Source: Brachybacterium phenoliresistens
Lineage (GTDB): Bacteria > Actinomycetota > Actinomycetes > Actinomycetales > Dermabacteraceae
DNA length: 64,000 nucleotides
Assembly (NCBI RefSeq): GCF_000576425.1
Contig: NZ_KK069998.1
Coordinates: forward strand, 62,001-126,000
Direction of reading: 5' to 3'
Shown: positions 57,696-64,000 of the stretch, one piece after another
How the letters are laid out: every line of letters starts with the position of its first letter
How positions within the stretch are numbered: the first letter of the stretch is position 1
The notes under the pieces: generated by a model
What the model was told of the DNA's origin: nothing
What the model saw: only the letters and a program-made list of their open reading frames with translations
The model's database searches: none
Position numbers and translations under genes: made by a program

Positions 57696-59756
57696 TCAGC
57701 CCTGCTCGCCGGGACCGGGCTCGCGCGGGGCGCCCGGGATGGAGGGGCCCTCGCCGCCGGGGTGCGGCAGCTCGGGCGGGCCGGGCTGGACGTACTCGCC
57801 GGCGTCCGAGGACTCCGATCCCGTCGCCGCCGGGTCCCCGCCCACCAGGGGGTCGTGGAAGACGGGGCGGCCCTGGCTGGACTGCCAGACCTCGCGCAGC
57901 GGGCGCTTGCGCACGTCCCGGAAGATCTCCGCGAGCTCGTGCTCGTTGAGGGTCTCCTTCTCCAGCAGCTCGAGGACCAGGCGGTCCAGCACCTCGCGGT
58001 TCTCGCTGATGACGCTCCACGCCTCGTCCAGGGCGCGGCTGATGAGGCGGCGGACCTCCTCGTCGATCAGCTGAGCGGTCTCGTCGGAGAACTGCGGGCC
58101 CTGGCCGGACTGCATGCCGACGAAGACCTCGTCCTGGCCCTCGCCGTAGGAGACCTGGCCCAGACGCTCGCTCATGCCCAGCTGCATCACCATCGTGCGG
58201 GCGATCTTGGTGGCGTTCTGCAGGTCGGAGCCGGGGCCGGTGGTGACGTCGTGGAAGATGCCCTCCTCCACGGCGTAGCCGCCCATGGCGTACGCCAGGC
58301 GGTCCAGCAGCTCGTTGCGGGACTGGTAGTTGCGATCCTGGGTCGGCACCACCATCGTGTAGCCGCCCGCGCGGCCGCGCGGCAGGATCGTCACCTTGGT
58401 GACCGGGGCGGAGTTGTTCAGGGCCGCGGCCACCAGGGCGTGGCCGCCCTCGTGGTACGCGGTCATCTGCCGTTCGCGGTCGCTCATCACCTTGGAGTAG
58501 CGCTGCGGCCCCATGGACACGCGGTCGATCGCCTCGTCCAGCGCCCGGTTGTCGATGATCTGGTTCCCGGAGCGCGCCGTCAGCAGCGCCGCCTCGTTGA
58601 GCACGTTGGCCAGGTCCGCGCCGGACATGCCGATGGTGCGGCGGGCGACGACCTCGAGGTCGACGTCCGGGGCCAGGGGCTTGCCCTGCGAGTGGACGGT
58701 GAGGATGTGCAGGCGGCCCTTGAGGTCCGGGGCCTCCACCGCGATCTGGCGGTCGAAGCGGCCCGGGCGCAGCAGCGCCGGGTCCAGGATGTCCACACGG
58801 TTCGTCGCGGCGATGAGGATGACGTTCTGGTTCTCGTCGAACCCGTCCATCTCCACCAGCATCTGGTTCAGGGTCTGCTCGCGCTCGTCGTGGCCGCCGC
58901 CCATGCCGGCGCCGCGGTGCCGGCCCACGGCGTCGATCTCGTCGATGAAGATGATCGCCGGGGAGTTCTCCTTGGCGGTGTTGAACAGGTCGCGCACGCG
59001 GCTGGCGCCGACGCCCACGAACATCTCCACGAAGTCGGAGCCGGAGATCGAGTAGAACGGCACGTTCGCCTCGCCGGCCACGGCGCGGGCCAGCAGGGTC
59101 TTGCCGGTTCCCGGGGGGCCGTACAGGAGCACGCCCTTGGGGATCTTGGCGCCCACCGCGTGGTACTTCTGCGGGTCCACGAGGAACTGCTTGATCTCGT
59201 CGAGCTCCTCGACGGCCTCCTCCGCGCCGGCGACGTCGGCGAAGGTGACCTTGGGGGACTCCTTGTTGAACAGCTTCGCCTTGGACTTGCCGAACTGCAT
59301 GGCCCGCCCGCCGCCCTGGGCGTTCATGATGAGGAACCAGAACAGGCCGAAGAAGAGCAGCAGCGGCAGGAAGGAGACCAGCAGGGTCGTCCACCAGGAG
59401 CTGGTCGCGATCTCGTCGGTGTACCCCTTGGCGGGGTCGGCCTCCTCGACGGCCTGCACGACGGCCTCGCCGCGCGCGGTGACGTAGGAGAAGCGGACCT
59501 GCTTCCCCTTGTCGGTGTCGCCGTCGACGAAGGGCTCGGTGAGCACCAGGTCGACGCGCTGCTGGTTGCCGTCGATGATCTTGGCCTGCTCGACCTTGCC
59601 CTCGGACAGCAGGGTCAGCCCCTGCTCCGTGTCGATCTGCTGGTAGCCGTCGCGGCCCAGCAGGGAGAACAGGACCATGCCCAGCACCAGGGCCAGGATG
59701 ATCCACAGCGCGATCCCGGGCAGGGTGCGCTTCTTCTTGGGAGTGCTCGATGCCAT
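57696..59756 (-). CDS. ftsH: ATP-dependent zinc metalloprotease FtsH
   Basis: A 686-residue membrane protease. TM1 (about 13-34) and TM2 (about 125-150) flank a small extracytoplasmic domain. The AAA module has [26 protein letters not shown], and the SRH region [20 protein letters not shown]. The zinc site is [10 protein letters not shown] (HExxH) with a downstream Asp. The C-terminus is a Pro/Gly-rich tail. ATG 59756 lies 1 nt after the hpt stop; upstream frame extension is not supported. Confidence 0.97.
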   Translation of the reverse strand: MASSTPKKKRTLPGIALWIILALVLGMVLFSLLGRDGYQQIDTEQGLTLLSEGKVEQAKIIDGNQQRVDLVLTEPFVDGDTDKGKQVRFSYVTARGEAVVQAVEEADPAKGYTDEIATSSWWTTLLVSFLPLLLFFGLFWFLIMNAQGGGRAMQFGKSKAKLFNKESPKVTFADVAGAEEAVEELDEIKQFLVDPQKYHAVGAKIPKGVLLYGPPGTGKTLLARAVAGEANVPFYSISGSDFVEMFVGVGASRVRDLFNTAKENSPAIIFIDEIDAVGRHRGAGMGGGHDEREQTLNQMLVEMDGFDENQNVILIAATNRVDILDPALLRPGRFDRQIAVEAPDLKGRLHILTVHSQGKPLAPDVDLEVVARRTIGMSGADLANVLNEAALLTARSGNQIIDNRALDEAIDRVSMGPQRYSKVMSDRERQMTAYHEGGHALVAAALNNSAPVTKVTILPRGRAGGYTMVVPTQDRNYQSRNELLDRLAYAMGGYAVEEGIFHDVTTGPGSDLQNATKIARTMVMQLGMSERLGQVSYGEGQDEVFVGMQSGQGPQFSDETAQLIDEEVRRLISRALDEAWSVISENREVLDRLVLELLEKETLNEHELAEIFRDVRKRPLREVWQSSQGRPVFHDPLVGGDPAATGSESSDAGEYVQPGPPELPHPGGEGPSIPGAPREPGPGEQG

Positions 59757-59757
59757 G

Positions 59758-60339
59758 TCAGTCCTCGTAGACGGAGCGCTTGAGGACTCCGACGTAGGGC
59801 AGGTTCCGGTAGGTCTCTGCGTAGTCGAGCCCGTATCCGATGACGAACTCGTTGGGGATGTCGAATCCGACGTAGCGCACGTCGATCTCCACGCGCGCCG
59901 CATCGGGCTTGCGCAGCATGGTGCACACCTCGACGCTGCGCGGGCCGCGCGAGCGGAGGTTGGACAGCAGCCACTTCAGGGTCAGGCCCGAGTCGATGAT
60001 GTCCTCGACGATCAGCACGTGGCGATCGGTGATGTCGGTGCCGAGGTCCTTGAGGATCCGCACCACGCCGGAGGACCTGGTGCCCGATCCGTAGGAGGAC
60101 ACCGCCATCCAGTCCATCTCGACGGGCAGGTCGATCGCGCGGGCGAGGTCCGACATGACCATCACCGCCCCCTTGAGCACGCCCACCAGGATCGGCGGCT
60201 CCTGCGCGTAGTCCTCGGTGATCTGCCGCCCGATCTGTGCGAGCCGGTCCCGGATCGCCGTCTCGTCCAGCAGCACGCGTTCGACGTCCTCGTGCATGCG
60301 CGCACGCCCGTCGCTCTCGTGCAGTTGCGTCTTCGACAC
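59758..60339 (-). CDS. hpt: Hypoxanthine phosphoribosyltransferase
   Basis: A 193-residue PRTase: [21 protein letters not shown], the flexible loop [11 protein letters not shown], and the PRPP site [36 protein letters not shown] follows. It salvages hypoxanthine and guanine. GTG 60339 has AAGGAG 7 nt ahead; an internal ATG at 60297 is possible. It is in the usual tilS-hpt-ftsH order. Confidence 0.95.
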   Translation of the reverse strand: MSKTQLHESDGRARMHEDVERVLLDETAIRDRLAQIGRQITEDYAQEPPILVGVLKGAVMVMSDLARAIDLPVEMDWMAVSSYGSGTRSSGVVRILKDLGTDITDRHVLIVEDIIDSGLTLKWLLSNLRSRGPRSVEVCTMLRKPDAARVEIDVRYVGFDIPNEFVIGYGLDYAETYRNLPYVGVLKRSVYED

Positions 60340-60396
60340 GCAGTGCTCCTTGGTGGGGGGTGTTCGGACTCGTCGCGCGGCGAGGGTCGGCGCGGC

Positions 60397-61482
60397 TCAG
60401 GGGTCGAGGCGGCGCCAGACGAGCAGCCCGTCGCGGCGAGCGACCTCGATCCTACCCGGAAGGGGTACGCCTGCCTGACCGTGCCATGAGACGACGAGCG
60501 CCTCCGCCGCCAGCACGTGGCGGCGCAGCAGGGACTTGTCCGAGGGCGTGCCGGCCTCCTGCTCCGCGCGGCGCGATGCGTCGCGCAGGATCCGGGTGCG
60601 CAGCGCGGCGGGCACGGAGGCCAGCGCGTAGGCGTCCAGCAGCAGCAGGTCCCCGTCCTCGCGCAGCTCGCCGCCGTCGCGGCGCAGCTCCTCCAGCCGC
60701 GCCGCCGCCTCGGCGTCGAGGTGCTCGACGTCGGGGCCGATGAGCGCCGCCGCCCGGGCGAGGTTCTCGTCGATCTGCTCGCCCAGCACCTCGCGCAGCA
60801 GCGGCAGCACGCGATGGCGGACGGCCGAGCGCAGCAGGGCCGGGTCCTCGTTCATCGGATCCTCCCACCACTCGACGTCGTGGACCCGGCAGATCTCCTC
60901 CGTGTCCGCCCGGCGCAGGGCGGTGGACTCGTCCCGCTCGGCGCCCAGGAAGGGGCGCAGGATCGCTCCGCGCACGGGCGGGATGCCGGCCATGGCGCGG
61001 GGTCCCCCGCCGCGGGCCAGCCCCATCAGCACCTGCTCGGCCTGGTCGTCGAGGGTGTGCCCGAGCAGCAGGGCGAGGGCGCCGGTCTCGTCCAGCCGCT
61101 GCGTGAAGGCGGCGTGCCGCGCGCGCCGGGCCGCGTTCTCCACTCCGCCGGCGCCCGCCGTCCCCACCTCCACCCGGCGGATGGTGGTGTGCGCGGCGCC
61201 GAGACGGCGGGACGCCTCCGCGGCGCGCTCGGCGACGCCCTCGGAATCCGCCTGCAGGCCGTGGTCGATGATCAGCGCCTCGGTCTCCAGTCCCATCCGC
61301 GCGGCGACCCAGGCGGTGGTGGCCAGCAGCGCGAGGGAGTCCGCGCCGCCGCTCACGCCGACCAGCACGCGGGGGCTGAGGTGCCCGGCGCCGGTGTCGT
61401 CGGCGAGCTGCTCGAGGCGGGCGGTGAGGTGGGCGCGCACGGCGGTGCGGGCGCGGGCGACGACGCGGGGCGGACCGGCCAT
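60397..61482 (-). CDS. tilS: tRNA(Ile)-lysidine synthetase
   Basis: A 361-residue TilS: PP-loop VLVGVSGGADSLALLATTAW near 42-50, LIIDHGLQADSEGVAERA, LLLGHTLDDQAEQVLMGLARGGG, and RRADTEEICRVHDVEWWEDPMNEDP. It puts lysidine on the AUA-reading tRNA-Ile. ATG 61482 shares one base with the dacB stop (TGATG). The C-terminal domain is shortened compared with long-form enzymes, as in many actinobacteria. Confidence 0.95.
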   Translation of the reverse strand: MAGPPRVVARARTAVRAHLTARLEQLADDTGAGHLSPRVLVGVSGGADSLALLATTAWVAARMGLETEALIIDHGLQADSEGVAERAAEASRRLGAAHTTIRRVEVGTAGAGGVENAARRARHAAFTQRLDETGALALLLGHTLDDQAEQVLMGLARGGGPRAMAGIPPVRGAILRPFLGAERDESTALRRADTEEICRVHDVEWWEDPMNEDPALLRSAVRHRVLPLLREVLGEQIDENLARAAALIGPDVEHLDAEAAARLEELRRDGGELREDGDLLLLDAYALASVPAALRTRILRDASRRAEQEAGTPSDKSLLRRHVLAAEALVVSWHGQAGVPLPGRIEVARRDGLLVWRRLDP

Positions 61483-62882
61483 CAACGGCTCGTGACGATC
61501 TCGGCGGCGACGGTGTCCACGGCCTCGCGGGCCTCGATCGCGTCGGCACGGTCGAAGCCGTGCACGACGATCATGTAGCTCACGGTGCGGCCGTCGGGCC
61601 GGGTCGCGACCCCGGCGAGGGTGGCGGTGCCGCTGAGGTAGCCGGTCTTGCCGCGCACGATCCCGCGGGCGGCGGACGCGTCGTCCTCGCCGAAGCGCTC
61701 GGCGAGGGTTCCGGAGAGCCCGCTCACGGGCACGTCGTACAGGAGGGGCTCGAGGGTGGGGGCGCCGCCGGAGGCGACCTCCCCGAGGACCGCCGCGAAC
61801 AGCCGCGGGGGGACGCGGTTGTCCACGGAGAGCCCGCTGCCGTCGTGGAGGTCCAAAGACTCGAGATCGGAGGCGGGCAGGCCCAGCTCCGCGGCGAGGT
61901 CGCGGACCTCCGCCTCGACCGCCCCGGAGGCGCCGGAGGCGGTGGTCTCCTCGCCCCGGGCATCGGCCACCAGGTACGACAGCAGCTCCGCGCCGGTGTT
62001 GTCGGAGATGGTCAGCACGTACTGGACGATCTCGCGCAGCGGCGCCGAGCGGATCTCGACCTCCGGCCCGGTCTCCGGCGCGGCGCCCCGGGCGACCTCC
62101 CCGGTCACCTCGACGCCGCGATCGCGCAGCAGCTGCGCGAAGCGCGCGGCGGCATCGGCCGCCGGGTCGGTCGACTTCGCGCCGTACTGCTCGCCGTCCA
62201 GCTTCCCCTCGTCCAGGGCGAGGGCGGCGACCGGGGCGACCCAGCCGCCCGCAGGGCCGTTCCCGCCCCAGGCGGGATTCATGCCGTCGACGATGAACGA
62301 GTCGTCCAGGACGACGCGCACCGGGCCGCCGCCCTCCTGCGCGATCATCGCGGCGGACTCGTCGGCGAGCGCGGCGAGCCGCTCCTCGGTGAGGAACATG
62401 TCGCCCTCGCCGATGAGGGTGAGCGTCCCCTCCCCCAGGCGCGCCCGGGTGGCCAGCGTGTCGTCGCCCGAGCGCACCCGCAGCAGCGCCGCGGCGGTGA
62501 GCAGCTTCTGGGTGGAGGCGGGGACGCGGGCGGTGTCCGCATCCCGTGCAGCGAGGGTGGTGCCGGTCTCGGCGTCGACCACGGCATAGGCGAGGTTCCC
62601 CTGGACCACGGGCAGCTCCGCGTGGGCGTCCATGCGGGCCGCGAGCTCGGGGCCGGCCGCCGCGTCCACCCCGGGGGCCGCCGAGGGCACCATCTGCACG
62701 GGGTCCTCGCGGGAGAGGTCCTCGGCCTGCGCGGGCGGCCCCGCCTGGGGGCCCTGCTCCTCCTGTTCCAGCGTGAGGATGCCCGGGAAGGCGTCGGTGA
62801 CGTCCCCGATCGCGTAGAAGCCGATCGGGACCGCGGCGCACATGATGACGGCCAGCGGTCGCCAGACGTTCAGCTGTCTCAT
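61482..62882 (-). CDS. dacB: D-Ala-D-Ala carboxypeptidase/endopeptidase (PBP4 family)
   Basis: A 466-residue low-molecular-mass PBP. An N-terminal membrane anchor (about 9-25) is followed by the SxxK motif S123-TQ-K126 (PASTQKLLTAAALL), the SxN motif in TISDNTGAELLSYL and the KTG motif in RGKTGYLSGTATLAG. It trims or cuts peptidoglycan outside the membrane. ATG 62882 lies 7 nt after TATCGT, so it is probably leaderless; the GTG nine bases earlier would overlap the -10. It is divergent from ppa. Confidence 0.94.
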   Translation of the reverse strand: MRQLNVWRPLAVIMCAAVPIGFYAIGDVTDAFPGILTLEQEEQGPQAGPPAQAEDLSREDPVQMVPSAAPGVDAAAGPELAARMDAHAELPVVQGNLAYAVVDAETGTTLAARDADTARVPASTQKLLTAAALLRVRSGDDTLATRARLGEGTLTLIGEGDMFLTEERLAALADESAAMIAQEGGGPVRVVLDDSFIVDGMNPAWGGNGPAGGWVAPVAALALDEGKLDGEQYGAKSTDPAADAAARFAQLLRDRGVEVTGEVARGAAPETGPEVEIRSAPLREIVQYVLTISDNTGAELLSYLVADARGEETTASGASGAVEAEVRDLAAELGLPASDLESLDLHDGSGLSVDNRVPPRLFAAVLGEVASGGAPTLEPLLYDVPVSGLSGTLAERFGEDDASAARGIVRGKTGYLSGTATLAGVATRPDGRTVSYMIVVHGFDRADAIEAREAVDTVAAEIVTSR

Positions 62883-62950
62883 GGTGTTCACGATAGAGTG
62901 TGCCGGTCAGCGCTACCGCCCCGCACAGGGCATGAGGCAACGGAGCAGCA

Positions 62951-63463
62951 GTGGAATTCGACGTCACCATCGAGATCCCCCGGGGTAACCGCAACAAGTA
63001 TGAGGTGGATCATCACAACGGTCGCATCCGCCTGGACCGGATGCTCTTCACCGCCACCCGATACCCCGACGACTACGGCTTCATCGAGGGGACCCTGGGA
63101 GAGGACGGCGACCCGCTCGACGTCCTCGTCCTGCTCGAGGAGCCCACGTTCCCCGGCTGCCTGATCCGCTGCCGGGCGCTGGGCATGTTCCGCATGCGCG
63201 ACGAGTCGGGCGGCGACGACAAGATCATCGCGGTCCCGGTCGGGGACCAGCGCCAGGTCCGTCGCCAGGAGCTCACCGACGTCTCGGAGTTCCATCGACT
63301 GGAGATCCAGCACTTCTTCGAGGTCTACAAGGACCTCGAGCCGGGCAAGAGCGTCGAGGGCGCGCACTGGGAGGGCCGCAGCGACGCGGAGGCGGAGATC
63401 CGCCGCTCCTACGAACGCGCTGTGGGCACCGAGCACGCCAACGAGTTCACGCAGGCCGTCTGA
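62951..63463 (+). CDS. ppa: Inorganic pyrophosphatase
   Basis: A 170-residue family I pyrophosphatase: [45 protein letters not shown] with the DxDPxD metal motif, and [16 protein letters not shown]. It hydrolyses PPi. GTG 62951 follows GGAGCAGCA. Divergence from dacB is the common actinobacterial arrangement. Confidence 0.97.
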   Translation: MEFDVTIEIPRGNRNKYEVDHHNGRIRLDRMLFTATRYPDDYGFIEGTLGEDGDPLDVLVLLEEPTFPGCLIRCRALGMFRMRDESGGDDKIIAVPVGDQRQVRRQELTDVSEFHRLEIQHFFEVYKDLEPGKSVEGAHWEGRSDAEAEIRRSYERAVGTEHANEFTQAV

Positions 63464-63500
63464 GGCCTGCCGCAGGCAGGGGGACGACCAGCCACGACAG

Positions 63501-63540
63501 GAGCGCCGCGTCCGGGGAGCGATCCCCGGCCGCGGCGCTC
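63501..63540 (+). terminator. Terminator after ppa
   Basis: Long hairpin with 18-nt arms (one mismatch) GAGCGCCGCGTCCGGGGA and its near-complement, loop GCGA. Confidence 0.8.
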
Positions 63541-63550
63541 TTCGCCGTCG

Positions 63551-63601
63551 TGGCCCGTGCGGCGACGCGGCCCGTGCGGCGGCGCGGCCCGTGCGGTCCG
63601 C
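63551..63601. repeat. Three 17-bp tandem repeats
   Basis: Three consecutive 17-nt units of the type CGGCCCGTGCGGCGACG (the first begins TGG and the last is diverged) between the ppa terminator and the convergent gene. Confidence 0.65.
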
Positions 63602-63615
63602 GGCCGGCGGCCGCG

Positions 63616-64000
63616 TCAGCTCTCCCGCGAGCTGGACGACGTCCCGGCGGAGATCTCTCCGGGCCCGGCGGTCTCCCCCGCGATGGTCGGCGCGTCCGCG
63701 AAGATCTCCCGCACGGCGTCGGTGACGGAGCGGGCGATCATGCGGTTCCCGACGCCGCCGATGGCCGCCCCGATGCCGAACGGCAGCAGGCGCCCGAACC
63801 AGACCCGACCGGCGCGGGCGACGACCTTGCGCTTGACCCAGCGGGAGATCTGCGCGTTGATCATCCGCGGCACGACCCCCGTGCCGCCGCCGGCGAGCAC
63901 GGTGTTCCACTGCATGCCCTGCTTGCCCAGGGTCTTGGCGATGATGTCGGTGCCCTTGTCCCCGCCGAGGACGCCGAGCATGACCATGCGGCGCGTGTGC
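63616..64000 (-). CDS. EcsC-like/hypothetical membrane-associated protein (5' end outside window)
   Basis: At least 127 codons run to the right edge on the minus strand and stop at 63616. The peptide (HTRRMVMLGVLGGDKG, then VVPRMINAQISRWVKRK, FGRLLPFGIGAAIGGVGNRMIARSVTDAVREIF) is like the C-terminal half of EcsC-family proteins, with a Gly-rich hydrophobic segment before a final amphipathic helix. The Ser/Gly-rich tail is extra. The family call is tentative because the N-terminal part is missing. The gene may start at an internal ATG near 63987, but the frame is open beyond it. Confidence 0.5.
   Translation of the reverse strand, partial: HTRRMVMLGVLGGDKGTDIIAKTLGKQGMQWNTVLAGGGTGVVPRMINAQISRWVKRKVVARAGRVWFGRLLPFGIGAAIGGVGNRMIARSVTDAVREIFADAPTIAGETAGPGEISAGTSSSSRES

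Overview
The window is about 64 kb of very GC-rich DNA. Its gene content (lsr2, clpC, the dacB-tilS-hpt-ftsH-folE-folP-folBK-panC-lysS block, MscL/FmdB/SAF synteny, many GTG starts, apparently leaderless genes) marks a high-GC Gram-positive actinobacterium, most likely of the Micrococcales. A Brachybacterium-like (Dermabacteraceae) host fits, but I cannot prove the genus from the sequence alone.

Layout. (1) 1-3.0 kb: the tail of an ECF sigma factor, then a MarR-controlled minus-strand operon (FrnE-type DsbA oxidoreductase, nucleoside-deaminase-like protein, two small multidrug resistance proteins). An identical 16-bp operator candidate lies before marR and before frnE. (2) 3.1-11.9 kb: a segment bounded by two identical tRNA-Ala(CGC) genes, each inside a ~255-bp paralogous repeat. 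It holds a lipoprotein sugar dehydrogenase, an orphan RHH antitoxin-like gene, two alpha/beta hydrolases, an ABC-F protein, a MocR regulator, an EamA exporter and an unknown gene. A third, tRNA-less copy of the hairpin module lies at about 0.41-0.5 kb. (3) 12-16.6 kb: inositol-phosphatase family enzyme, modABC and sepX. (4) 16.6-24.5 kb: housekeeping genes (acetyltransferase, 5-FTHF cyclo-ligase, FmdB, SAF protein, MscL, MutY, ArgA-type acetyltransferase, DedA, ClpC). (5) 24.6-48.5 kb: an accessory catabolic block. It has a FadR-type regulator, a non-phosphorylating L-fucose operon (fuconate dehydratase, GH29 fucosidase, mutarotase, aldose dehydrogenase, fuconolactonase), a CUT1 importer with two permeases and three paralogous solute-binding lipoproteins but no ATPase, a second GH29, a DUF624 protein, a GH95 fucosidase, mqo, lutABC and an aldose epimerase. 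(6) 48.5-64 kb: the conserved actinobacterial lsr2-lysS-panC-fol-ftsH-hpt-tilS-dacB / ppa block, ending in a partial EcsC-like gene.

How the genes fit together. Region 5 reads as one metabolic unit. Secreted or cell-associated fucosidases would release L-fucose or small fucosides, the lipoprotein-dependent importer would take them up, and the operon would convert L-fucose through fucono-lactone and fuconate to 2-keto-3-deoxy-fuconate. One known downstream branch ends in pyruvate plus L-lactate, and the lutABC L-lactate oxidation genes lie in the same block. The enzymes that split or oxidise 2-keto-3-deoxy-fuconate are not visible here. In many actinobacteria clpC and lsr2-lysS are close neighbours, so this ~24-kb block looks like an insertion between them. 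Region 6 is a housekeeping operon for folate, pantothenate, cell-wall and proteolysis functions, notable for lacking panD and coaX between panC and lysS.
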